Shown here piece after piece: positions 26,001 through 37,600 of a DNA stretch of 64,000 nt. The DNA is taken from NCBI RefSeq assembly GCF_000003815.2, contig NC_049997.1, positions 15,006,213 through 15,070,212 of the forward strand, given 5' to 3'. How positions within the stretch are numbered: the stretch's first letter is position 1; each line of letters begins with the position of its first letter. The stretch is from Branchiostoma floridae. Taxonomy: Eukaryota; Chordata; Leptocardii; Amphioxiformes; Branchiostomatidae. A program made the position numbers and the translations under genes. The notes beneath the pieces were generated by a model, which saw nothing but the letters and a program-made list of their open reading frames with translations, did not search any database and had not been told where the DNA came from.

Positions 26001-28738
26001 ATTGCTACCAAAAGATCAATTGTCGTACATTTCAACAAAGAACCATAAATCTGCATCGCTGACAAATGCTACAAATAATCCCAGTTAATCCAGCCTTACT
26101 TAAAGGTTACACACGTTACTCAAACAGCCACAATGGCGGGAGTGTTTGCTGTGGCCATAGACTCCGCCTCCATGACAGTTACTTGGCTACCAGTGGTGAC
26201 GCTCCAATAAACCGGGGTAAACTTTAGATCTCTGAAGGTTTTACACAGTCTGTAGGACTATTTTTCTATCATGAGTCTTTATACAAAAGACTTAATGAAT
26301 TAACTATGCTGGAATTGGGAATGTTATAGGGGGTCAGCAGGGCTGTCTGAAAGACCTGTCCTTCTGTCCAGGGATCAGGAAATTTGCTTGTTGGGACAAT
26401 GATTTTACCCCATTCGTCCCCAAATTACATGAGACTGTTGAAAATGCACTTTCATAAGCTTAAGATGACATGTTTAACCAAAAAATGGGCTTCCAAACAA
26501 TGGGACAGGATAAGAATTAAGCTGGAGACACCTGAGGGAGTGTATAGTCTATAGTGTATGTGGTAAATACATTGTGTTTTTTTTATGTTTCTGTCTGCTT
26601 TGTCCAACCAAGTTCATAGGGGACAAAATATGTACATGGGGTGAATGGGGAGCAACACTTGATTCAGGAAGGCAGTGGCTACACATACACATGTATGTAT
26701 AACATTAAATTCAATTACTTTACACTAAACCTGGGCGTCCATTACCTATACACAGAATACAAAGATTACTCTGCAGTCCAGCTACGAATCAGCTGGCATT
26801 AAGATGGCCAAATACAAGTAAAAGGGTATGCTCTATACAAGTAGTGAGTAAAATAGAAATCACTTCTTCTACAATATACACAATTGCTCTGTACACTAAA
26901 AGATAAGTCCATCAACAACTACAAATCTTCCAGTTTCACAACATTACAAGAAATCATTGACACAGCAAGTACTTGTTTAGCTCCACCGTAAACTATATAC
27001 TCTGCCCTTCCAATACCCTTTATCATAGGAGCTTCATGTTATGAAAACATTGTTGCGAGCGTCGCAAATGTTTAGAAGTTCACTCTGTACAAGTTGTACA
27101 GTATGGTAACAACTAACAAACACATAGCTTAGGTATATCCATTACAAGCTTGTAAATAAATCACAAAGGGTTTTACTTCAAGCAAACCAGCTGAAGATGC
27201 GACACTTTGAACCTGTTATAAACACTCATTGTAGCTATTAGTTGACATAACATAGAAAAACATAGAGATGAGTCGATAGCTACATGGTAGCAACATAACA
27301 CATTTTTGCAGTTCAGATCAAACTTTTGTTCTAAGAAACAAAAATCATTAAACATTTTCATGCAAAAGCTCAAAAGATACAGTATTCTCTTTTTTATGCA
27401 GTTGAAGCATGCTGTCAAGTTACACAACTGTTTGTGATTAAAAACTTTTTACATTTTAATCTTAACATGTAATGTTTTAATCTTCTCAATACAATTTCCT
27501 AAATTTTTCATGTCTACGATACCATTCCCAAAACTGCAAAAGATCCAGGTTGGGTCATAATCTTATTCAGCAGAAACTTATGGACTTGACATTATTTACA
27601 ACATGTTTATTGTTTTCATGAGTACCATTTACAAAAAGGAAAATTATAGAAACAACTCCTAACAAGTTCTAAATCAAAATTTTGAACACAGAATATGTGA
27701 GAGGGCTTCGAACAAAGGTTGACCATCTTAGTAAAATTTTAAGTTATTCTTAAACAACGAATTCTGATGTTTTCTCCTCTAAACACGTAATATTTGGAAT
27801 AATTAATATCACTAGTAAATTTCATCTATCAACTCGTTTCAAATTCTTGAATAATGGAACCAATTTTAAACGTGGGTTTAGAAGAAATGCTGCAAAAGTG
27901 GTTTATGTACTGTATAGTGTGTTAAGTTGGCTTGAAGTATCCTATGTCTGATTTGAAAAGCTCTCCATATGCCGTGAAAATCAATTGGGTAAACTTTTCC
28001 TTCACGGGGAAGTGATTTTGCGACTCAATATTGCTAAGTATTTTATGGTGTGTTAGCTTAGTTACAGGCGTATCTTACGGGCTGTAAGTTTTATATTACC
28101 GAGGCTTTGGGTCAAGTTGCTTACACAATGGCGTGAAAAACGTGGTATAGAATTCAGCCTCAGAGCTCAATGCACTGTGTGGTAAACGTCATAAAAAAGG
28201 TGTGAAAATTCGACGATTTTGAACCATACAACGCCTAGAGAACAGTATAATACTTTCATTTTCTTACGATCACAAATCTAAGGAGTCTTTAAAGGCGTTG
28301 TGGACCTGAAATCTTCGAAATTCCTCAACATATGCCCCCTTTTGCTCGCGAAAGTTCTTGTCGCCATCGACTTCGCGTTCCTAGCAACGCCCTTGGTAAC
28401 GCATTGTCAGGCGTGTAACAGATACCGCGCTGTCGTGCCTTCAACTTTTCAAGTCCATCTACCGAACAAATAAATCCTCCAAACCCCGTTTCTACTGTTT
28501 ATATCTGTAGCTATGACATCAAACTTTACCCTATTTTGTAAATCTGGCTCGATTTTGGCAAAATTTCGACCAAAAGTGGACAGGAAAAGGGTGAAAATTT
28601 CGTCCCGGTCCAACTAGCTCGGGAACCATGCAAAAGATTGCGCGGGAAATTGCACAGAATTTTCGCAGTGCAAGTCGAATATTAGACAGCTTGATACAAC
28701 TTCTAGTGAGTCAAGACATCTAAGACGTTGTTACTCAC
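23085..28738. other. Long gene-free interval
   Basis: No frame shows family motifs or exon-like borders. A weak copy of the CTGTAAATGC MITE is visible at about 25777-25974 (CTGTAAACG...GAGTTTACAG). If the exon at 28739 belongs to CIMAP1A, this interval is part of its first intron. Confidence 0.5.
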
Positions 28739-28960
28739 CTTAAGACGAACTTTCTCAGACGTTTGCGCTGATTTTCAGCCTCTTTCGCCGCTGCAAATCG
28801 ATCCCCACGGTTTCTTTGGAGTGCTCTGCTTTTGGGTCAAAGGTCCTTTCTGCTCGTACCCAGGGCAGTCGTGACGTCATGACGATTCTTTGCCGTGATT
28901 GGTCAAATGTGTTGCATACAAATAAAACACGTTCCCGGGTTACTTCTCGTGACAGGTGTA
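28739..28960 (-). promoter_or_regulatory. Possible distal promoter and noncoding first exon (minus strand)
   Basis: A near-consensus donor (TTAAG|gtgagt) ends a minus-strand block at 28739 that is richer in G+C and CpG than its surroundings, and DNA on both sides out to about 28330 and 28960 is also CpG-containing, with a TGACGTCA site at 28872-28879. This looks like a promoter with a short first exon. The next acceptor downstream on this strand with a known partner is CIMAP1A exon 1 at 20720, about 8 kb away. The link is inference; a separate noncoding transcript is equally possible. Confidence 0.35.
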
Positions 28961-29301
28961 TATTTTCAGACAGGTAAGGTTTGCTTGCAAAGAAAATATG
29001 AAAGTATCTGCCAACAATCAAATATCACACATTTGCAATTTACCCCATTTATAAAATAATGCACATATTATACATTGATGAAGATTAGACATCCAGGTAA
29101 TAAAATATGCCAAAAAGCAGTTACTCAAATAACTGGATATGATTTTGCACATATTATCCATATGCTTTTAGCCTCAAATCAGCATGGTTCTAGTCACAAT
29201 GAACATACAAAGGAACGTAAAATTGAATGGCCAATATCCCACAAGTATATTATACTTTCAAGTATATGCTTTTTCTGTGATTTTATAGCGAGAGCAAACA
29301 T

Positions 29302-29522
29302 ATAACGCTAGTTTACATTTATCCGTTGGGTGACCTTGTCGTTGTCTTTAAAAACAGCACATTTAGGAGTATTAAGTCTGCGGACTGTGGTTTCAAATTT
29401 GCCATATTTTCAAAATGTTCCGATTTGAAACCACCGTCAGTTGTCTTCATATCCCTATATACGTTTTTTCTTACAAACGACGAAAATAGGTTACCCTCGG
29501 AAAAAGGTGAACCAGCATTATA
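29302..29522. mobile_element. MITE of the AACGCTAGTTCACC family
   Basis: Ends AACGCTAGTTTACATTTATCC and AAAAAGGTGAACCAGCATTA with TATA-like flanks. Two inverted GGTTTCAAA arms bracket the centre. Confidence 0.68.
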
Positions 29523-29699
29523 TGCTTTTACCAATTTTCAGATTTTCTTTGTTGTTGACTAGAGCCGAAAACGCCTATGTTTATCTTGTGGGAATGCCTT
29601 TTCATGAATTTGATTCCCTTTCATAGTGGAATATAGTTTACTTTCATAGTGGAACATTTAAACAGAAACTTATGCTTTTTGCATGCAAAGAAACAAACC

Positions 29700-30010
29700 A
29701 TAGTGATACATCTTCTTCTGCACCTTAGGCCATGTAGATTCAATCATATGGATGGCATCCTCTGGGAACCCTAAAATTGGTGCAAGCATGCAAATAAATG
29801 AACAGTCTTACTGCCCCTACGGCCACCTGAGTGAGAGATGCAAATAAAGAAAGGTTTCTCAAAATGAAATTGTCTAAATCTAAGCGGTCTTGGTTGAACA
29901 AATAACCAAACATAAGTATGGCACACTGAAAAATATTTTTCCTTCTTTCATATCATCTTCTTTGACTTTGTATTGGAATTCTACTTCATAATTTTCAGCA
30001 TACTGGTATA
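29700..30010. repeat. Interspersed repeat, class unknown (also at about 58600-59000)
   Basis: Blocks reading GGCATCCTCTGGGAACCC, TGGTTGAACAAAT and ATCATCTTCTTTGACTTT recur in the same order at 58626-58830. The copies are well diverged. Terminal signals that would give a class are not visible. Confidence 0.45.
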
Positions 30011-31648
30011 TTTCCTCATTTTGCAGCTGCTTTGTAGGATTTACAAAATGGTTAAAACTTCTTTTTGAAAACAGCCAATTATAGATGCATGTGCATCAAC
30101 ATGTTCAATCAAAAGAAAGGTATGTTATGGACTGGTAATCCAGGCTTACCAGGCCTCTAACTTTGGTGGTCACATAGCCTAGACTCTCACCTCACCTATC
30201 CCTTGACCTCTGTGTGGGTCTAGAACCTCACAAACATCAGCATCCAATTTCAAAGATCAGAAATCCAGCCTCATAAGAATTGGTGCTGTGTTGACCAAAT
30301 AGACTGTAACTCCTAACTCTTTGTGACTTCAACTTTGGTGTCCAGATAGGCTGGAACTCCAGATTTATTAGATCTCTTACTTTCATGGCCAAAGAGAATG
30401 ACAAGCCAGACTCATTAGGCCTCCAACTTTGATGATCATGGAGTCTGGAACTCCAGGGTTCCTTAACTCATTTGGGTGTCCAACAAACTTCTTACTTCGA
30501 ATGAAGACTCGTCTTTGTTGGTAGAATACATAGTTATGAAATTGAGCTTTGTTCCAACAGAAGTTCTTCTTTTGTGATGGAGCAAATCTCAACTTTGTAA
30601 GTACACTTCTTGTCCAATACATATCATGTAGTTCTGACGACACACTAACAAAGGTACATGTACTGAAATAAAACCATGCAGCCATTGATGTATTGCTTAA
30701 AATTTAATGGTCGAAAAAAATTTCTTAAAAAGTCAGTTAGATTAGAAAAAAGATAAATGAAACTACCCAATTCTTTTTCCTTTTTCCACAATTGAGTGTC
30801 CCTAAATGATCTTGAAAGCAAACCATGTTTGCAAATACTTGTACAGATGTTATATTGTGAGGCAATCTTTCCTACCGGTAGATCATCAGATACACAAAAT
30901 CTAAAACACTGTTTTCAATCTAAAAAGTATCTTAACCCCAACACAGACATTAAAAATGCAGGCAATACAACATGGTTACAGGTATTTTTTCAACAGTATG
31001 AAGTTTTAAACAATTCTAATGTCTGTATGATGTTACATGGGTTAAAATGGGTATCTATCAAAACAAGTTGTTCCAAATAAAACTAAGATTAGCTAAGAGA
31101 AATAAACCAGAACTATACAAACAACAGAAAAATGGACATAACATATGCCTAAAAAACTAAGTACATAATGCCTTTACCAGGCCTTTTTAACAGTGGTATG
31201 AAAATATATAGCGAAGTCTTAGTCATAATCTCTGGTCGTGGATATTCTTGGTAAAAAATGATGTCTTCTTTTCAAAGAATGTCCACTGTTGCTATAGCAC
31301 GTAAAACTATCAGATGCTACTATGTACAGCACTATCGAACAACCTATAGATTCGAACGATAGAGAATAATCCTAAAAGACAGTGTCAGTATTAGAAATAT
31401 AAGTTTAAGGCAGTAATGGCAGTTAACAAAAGAGACAGTTGAAAATGCAGAATTCCTACAATCAAAACTTGCAAAATTCCTACAATTTTGTAGAGAGATT
31501 CTAGGTTTCTTTGAGTTGCCGAAGAATACTGGCTCGTGTTTTTGCAACTAGTGCATATTTCCCTTCTATATAATACTTAAATGTGGCAGTTCAAAAGTTC
31601 AATATAAAAACTACTGTTCTAAGGTTTCTAAATCTCCTTAACGGGAGG
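30011..31648. other. Gap; right end probably wee1 3'UTR
   Basis: No coding signal. Between 30150 and 30450 several loosely repeated phrases occur (CTCCAACTTTG, GGAACTCCAG), probably a decayed tandem repeat. Sequence adjoining 31648 should be 3'UTR of wee1. Confidence 0.45.
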
Positions 31649-34600
31649 CTAGTATATGGTTACGCTAAGACTACGCGAGAACTTCTTCCCGACAAGCGTC
31701 TTCTTCCTGATTGGTCTGAACCTGGTGTTGCCGAGCGTGTGTGCGTCCTCGTGTTCGTGCTTCACCTCTTCTAGTTGCCTAGGAGATGAGAATGATTGAC
31801 ACGTTAGTGATGAAAAATACTGTAAATCTTAATAATATTTGAGGTGGTTTAAATTTCATTTTGAATCCAAATTGTGAAATTATGTCGCTGAAAATATGTG
31901 CTTTACAATTGTTACAATCTCCTTTCCAATCCTAATGATAAATTAAACATTTAGCATTAGGAGTGAAAACATTAATCCCCAACCCCCCAAAATGACTTTA
32001 CAGTAACAGAAAGCAACTTTCTTTGAGCATTCAAAACTGTGGATTAGGGCAAGTACTTTATTTTTTCTTTTAGCCTTCCTTAACCCTAGAAATACATGTA
32101 AACTAATGTTTTACAGAAGACAAGTGGACTGATCAAACTCACCTGGCTAGCTGTTCATTCTTCAACTTTTCTTCGTTCAGCTCGCGGTGTAACTGTGCCT
32201 TCGTCTTGCCAGCCGTCGGACACAGCAGGGCATGCTGGGTAATAGATACTGCTGACGGTCTGGAATTGGGGTCAGGGTGCACCATGGACTGTGGTAGGGG
32301 AAAGAGAAAGATTGAAATTCACAATCTTGACGACAAAGAACGTTTATTTTCAAGTAAAAAGTAGTAACCAAAATTTAGATTCTTGACAAGTTTAAGGCTA
32401 GAAAGAAAATACTCTTTGGTGTTAAGTCCCTATCATGAAAATGGTACAGTCTGAAGACAAGCACAAACACTTACCCTGAGCAACTGGTTGAACTCATCTG
32501 AGCACTGTGGGAGGGGTGGCAGGTACCCCTGCCGTATTCTGTGCCAGTCGTCCCCGTTTTTGGGCAGCGGACCCCCGCTCCCTATTCTGTGAATGGTCAG
32601 GGCCAGCGAAAACACATCTGCCTTGGTGAGGTTGGTATAGTCCTGGGAGGGGAGATCATATATGTTTATACATGCATTACATTTCTGTGCAACCTTGTCA
32701 AACTTACAATCATTGCAGACAATACACATGTACACACATATGAAGGCTCTATACATGTGCTCCACCTAGCAATATGCATCAGAACTACTATACCCATATT
32801 ACAGTAAACTAGCAGTTTTGGTATACAGTTGACAACAATTATCCATACTTTTCATCAACTTTGTTACAAGAAAACATTTTTGAATTTCTGTTACAAGCTA
32901 CTATTACTGCTAAAAGAAACAGATATACTCCTTTACAACTCTGACAATATGTCTGTTTAGAAATGGTCCAAATTCCACTGTTGTACATTTCGTTCTTGAC
33001 AAACACAAAAAACAATTTACAATGGGCATGAAAAATTTAGGGTATGAATAACTATGTTGCTATATACTTGCTAACATTCAGAGAGACAAATTGAAAAGGC
33101 AGGAAAGAAGAAACATACAACCTAAGTCACGATGAATTTATCCGAACTCACCTCTTGAAGAATCTCATTGGCCAGGAATCTACAGTCTCCCTCCTCGACC
33201 TTGGGGTGTGACGTAGAGGTCACATGTCCGAGATCACCTGAAGATGTAAGAAAACGTGAAATGAAACAAATGTGGTGATTGGATTACTTGAAACCGCAAT
33301 GTACCATGATTGGGTCACTTGTAGCAATAGAGAATTGTCATTGCCCTGAAACAACACTGCATTGTGATTGGCTGAGACTTAATCAACCTACCAGTTTTCT
33401 TTATTTCTTTATTTGAATTTACCACATGCAAAAACAAGTGGAAGGGAGGACAAAACAGGTGTATCAACACCTTTACAAGTTGTCCTCCCAAACCTGAAAT
33501 GATAATAGAAAACAATACGAAACCAGATCAAACAATAAACATTAGACATCAAAAGTCAATAGACATGAATATACAATTCGGTGACAATTATACACAGAAT
33601 TGATTATATACAAAATTATCAAATATCATTATATACAGAGTAAAAAGCTAATTATAATACTAATGTAGCCTTAAAGCAGTGCAAGAGGCACACCCACAAG
33701 ATGTGGACCAAGAGCAGGGGACGTCGATATTGAACTGGGTGTCAAATCTCACAAACGTGGCTCTCACAAGCGATCGCTAAAGGTTGTGCGCATGCCCCTT
33801 TCTAATATTGATATAGTTACACGTTCAGGAAAGGTTGTATCAATACTGCAATGTAATAACTCTATTGGTTAGTTTGTGGCAATACCGCTTCATGATTGGC
33901 TGAGGCTTAAATGACTTACCAATTTTGAAGGTTGTGTGCATGCCCCTGTCTAACTTCTGGTTGATGTGACAGGTCTCGTCCTGACAGGTGTCGACAATGG
34001 ACGTTGTTCTACACACAAAAATGTTACCTGGAGGGGAACACGAAACACTGATGAGTACAGATCAAAGACTTGTCAATGACAACAAAAATCCTTGTCTTCA
34101 ATTCCTTAAACGGCTACAATTGTTGAATTTTCATACCTAAAACCATAGTAAATCTTCAGACAGATATATGTGTGCATAAATGTTTGTTCATAAGATATAA
34201 ATGAGTTAGGAACTGGGCATGTCGGAAGCTACATCATACAATGGGCCACTGGAGGCGAAGGGTTCAATTGCTGGCATTCCTGGCTAGGTGTTTTGTCCTT
34301 GGCTTGGGAAAGGCACTGAAGACGACTTACCTAACCCCACCAAGGGTAGAAATCGGTACCTGACTTTAGTTGGGAGTTTAAAAAGACAGTGGAAAGAGAG
34401 CGATGGGCTATCCCTTCCAGCTCCATGCCCGGGACACAGTGGATAACAGCCTACTGTCCCCTACAGCCTCAAAAAGGCTATGGTACTGCCTTTACCACCA
34501 AGTTTTAGTGCTCGAAATTTCCACTTACACACTTGCAAAGGTAGCCACATTTTGCTTGACGCAACTTAATTTCAAACCCAGTGCGCAACATAAATTTTGC

Positions 34601-37600
34601 AGTTGGAACACCACTTTTCTCCCACCTATGTGCATAAGCTTTTAATTGATTTCTTGATAAGATAAAACATAAGTAGTCAAATGTAACTGGAAGAAAGGAG
34701 AACGGATAAGCAGCTAATTTGAAGAAAGTAATAACTTGGAAGTGGGGCAACCTGAAATGTTGGTGGTGTAACCTAGCTTTTGACCCAGGTTGCCACCAGG
34801 ACAACCTGGCTAAAAAAAAGTATTTTGAGCCCTGCCCACGTGACATTCAGACCCCAACCAACAACCAAAATGATGACTGCTTCAGATACAAGACAAAATC
34901 TGTGAGGCACATAAATATTGTCAAAAGTACAAAGTAAACCATTATCATTATGACATGTCCATACTCACTAGGTTTGATGTCCATGTGCACCAGGTTCTGA
35001 CTGTGAATGTACTTCAGCCCCTGCGCCACCTGTACCAGTATTTCCTTCAGCTCGCACTCGCTAAACGGTCTCCCGTGTTTCTGATTGGCCGTCAGGTCGT
35101 CTGCTAAACTCCCGCCTGAACGTGGTAAACAAAGAAGCAATGTCAGCTTCCAGCGGAACAACACTGGCAACAACAATTGTTGTTATTGAGATGTGACTGC
35201 ACACCGAATTGTTATGTTAATTTATTACTGCAATGGTAGTCTTACCAGTAATACAATTTTTCTGACATATTCAGAACCCTGTCTCTAGTCACCACCTTTC
35301 TACTGCGACCTTTCTTGAGATTGAGAATTGCAAGAAATGCAGACTTAAAGGTTGATAACCGTCTCGAAACAGAGTGGCAGTGGGTATACAAAGAAATTAG
35401 GTCAAAAAGAATGAGTTCCTTTCTAACCTCCTTGGTTTCACACTTTAGTTAACTATAGACATTTATTGGGTATTAGTGGAAGAGGAACCAAAATATTTGT
35501 GGTCTTACCATTGCAGTATTCGTTCTGTATGATCATGTGGTCGTCCTCTGCCCATGCGGAGTAGTATCTCACCACGTGGGGATGTTTCCCGAGCACTGCG
35601 TGGGCGTAAACTTCCTTTATTGCATTTTGTCTGAAAACGAAAAAATAGTCGTAGGTAAAATTTTTTTCATCGGGTAAAGGGTATGGCAAAACCATACGCC
35701 AGCAGTATATGTCCAACAAGGGCCCTGGTATACCGACCTACAATCAATGTGTCTTACTGCATCAGCTCAGCCCACCAATCAGATACTCCCCCTCCTGTTA
35801 CTGGAGGAAAGCTATCAGCCAATCACATTCTCTGTTGAAAGAAAGAGGCTATTTGATTGGTTGGTAACTTTCCTACAAAGGACAATGGGAGGAGTCTTAA
35901 ATGAGAGAATGGGAACTGTATTACATTACAAATTGTTATGCAGATAAAATTCATCTGTATCAAGTTGAGTCTAAGATGTAAGTTCGAAAAATATAGCTAC
36001 ATGAGGAAAGCTAGTATCAAATTTTGATTGAAAAGCTTTCCTGAGCTTGCGATAGCTACTGTACTGTACTTACTCATCTGTTGATCCAGCCACTGGCTTT
36101 TTAGACTTTTTGATGGCGTACAGACAGCCGTCAAGGCGGTTGATGCACTTGTACACGGAGCCGAACTCTCCGGAGCCGATGCGCTCTACCTCGTGAAACT
36201 CGATGTTGTACCGCGACACGTTTGCGTCATGGAGAGCAATTTTCTGTGGCAAAAAAAAAACAAAGCATGTAAGCATGACAGAAGTGATTGTGGATACAAA
36301 AGGTTTCAAACAATATCTGTGACTGGTGATATCCAAACACATAGATATTCATTGAAATGCAATATTTTCATTGTTTTTTAACCTGCAATACGACCTTACA
36401 TACGTGTGTTCAATTTGTGACTTCAAGCAGAAAAGGATAATGCAAGAAAACAACAGAATAAATGAACAATCTTACTTTGGTTGGGTTTTCTTCATCAGAC
36501 TCCTCATCAACGTCGGATAACATCCCACTGGAAAGAAGAGCAACAGGAACATGGTTACTATGTGGGTGTATGTGTAACCATATCAATATCACTGTGAGTA
36601 CAATGCTATACTTGTGACCAAACTAAAACACACCGTACATTTACATTTACTGACTGACTAGATCTAGTAAACAGATTAACCAGTGTTTCCGCCAGAGGGG
36701 CGTCCACCCGTCCATTGACGGTCTCATTTCGTTTTGGACGGCTTGAACGCAAACAGAGGCCGTCCTCATAAAAGCGACCCACATTTTGCCGAGAAATCTG
36801 TACAAACTTTAACAAAGTCGATAAATGTAAACCGCAGTTTTGTGTTTTGTATTGAAGCTAGACGCTTGGGGACGCCGTCCACAGTCAGAAAGCCGCATAC
36901 TGTTTGTTTTGCTATTGTTATGATTGTTGACAATGTGTGTCGGCGGCCTTTCGCATACGATAGTTTTTCAAGGTCTCAGTTATGCGAATTTTCCCTGCCA
37001 CATTTCGAAAACTTGGCGGTAGGTCGATCTCGCTATTACACTACAAACTAATAGTTTTTATTGGGAGAAAAAATTTAATAAGAAAACACACTAACTTTGT
37101 CTAGATATTAAAAACTTTAGTCTCTGTTTTCATCATCAATCATCGTAAACAAAACAAAACACGATGAACAGAAACATGTGCCCACCGGGGTGCTCGGCAC
37201 GGGAAATCCCCAACCTCTTTCAAGTTCGTTATCGGCAACACAGCGGAAAAATAAAGGGTTCACCTAAGAGGTGATGGACGTAAAAAACATCAAGTATAAC
37301 TTTGGTTCATTTTTATATGAGTTTTGAGCCCGCAAAATCTCCGAAAACGGCAGAAATTTTCGGGATAAATACGCATCAAAAATGGCGGTCAGTAGCTGTT
37401 GTGTATCCTAGCCAATCACAGCGCTAGTTTCCCGTGACGTCACTAGTTTTCCCAGATCTCGCGAGAAGTCACCACGTGAGATTGCGGGATTTCGGCCGCC
37501 ATTACGCTCACTGTCGCCGATAGACAATGTTTTTCGTCATTTCTGAACGCAAATTTCTCGATCTATGGAAGGTTTTAGATGATTTATAAGTATACTACAA

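Noticed and set aside
30383-30685. 100-codon minus-strand frame downstream of the interspersed repeat
   Set aside because: Composition looks like decayed repeat and there is no recognisable motif.
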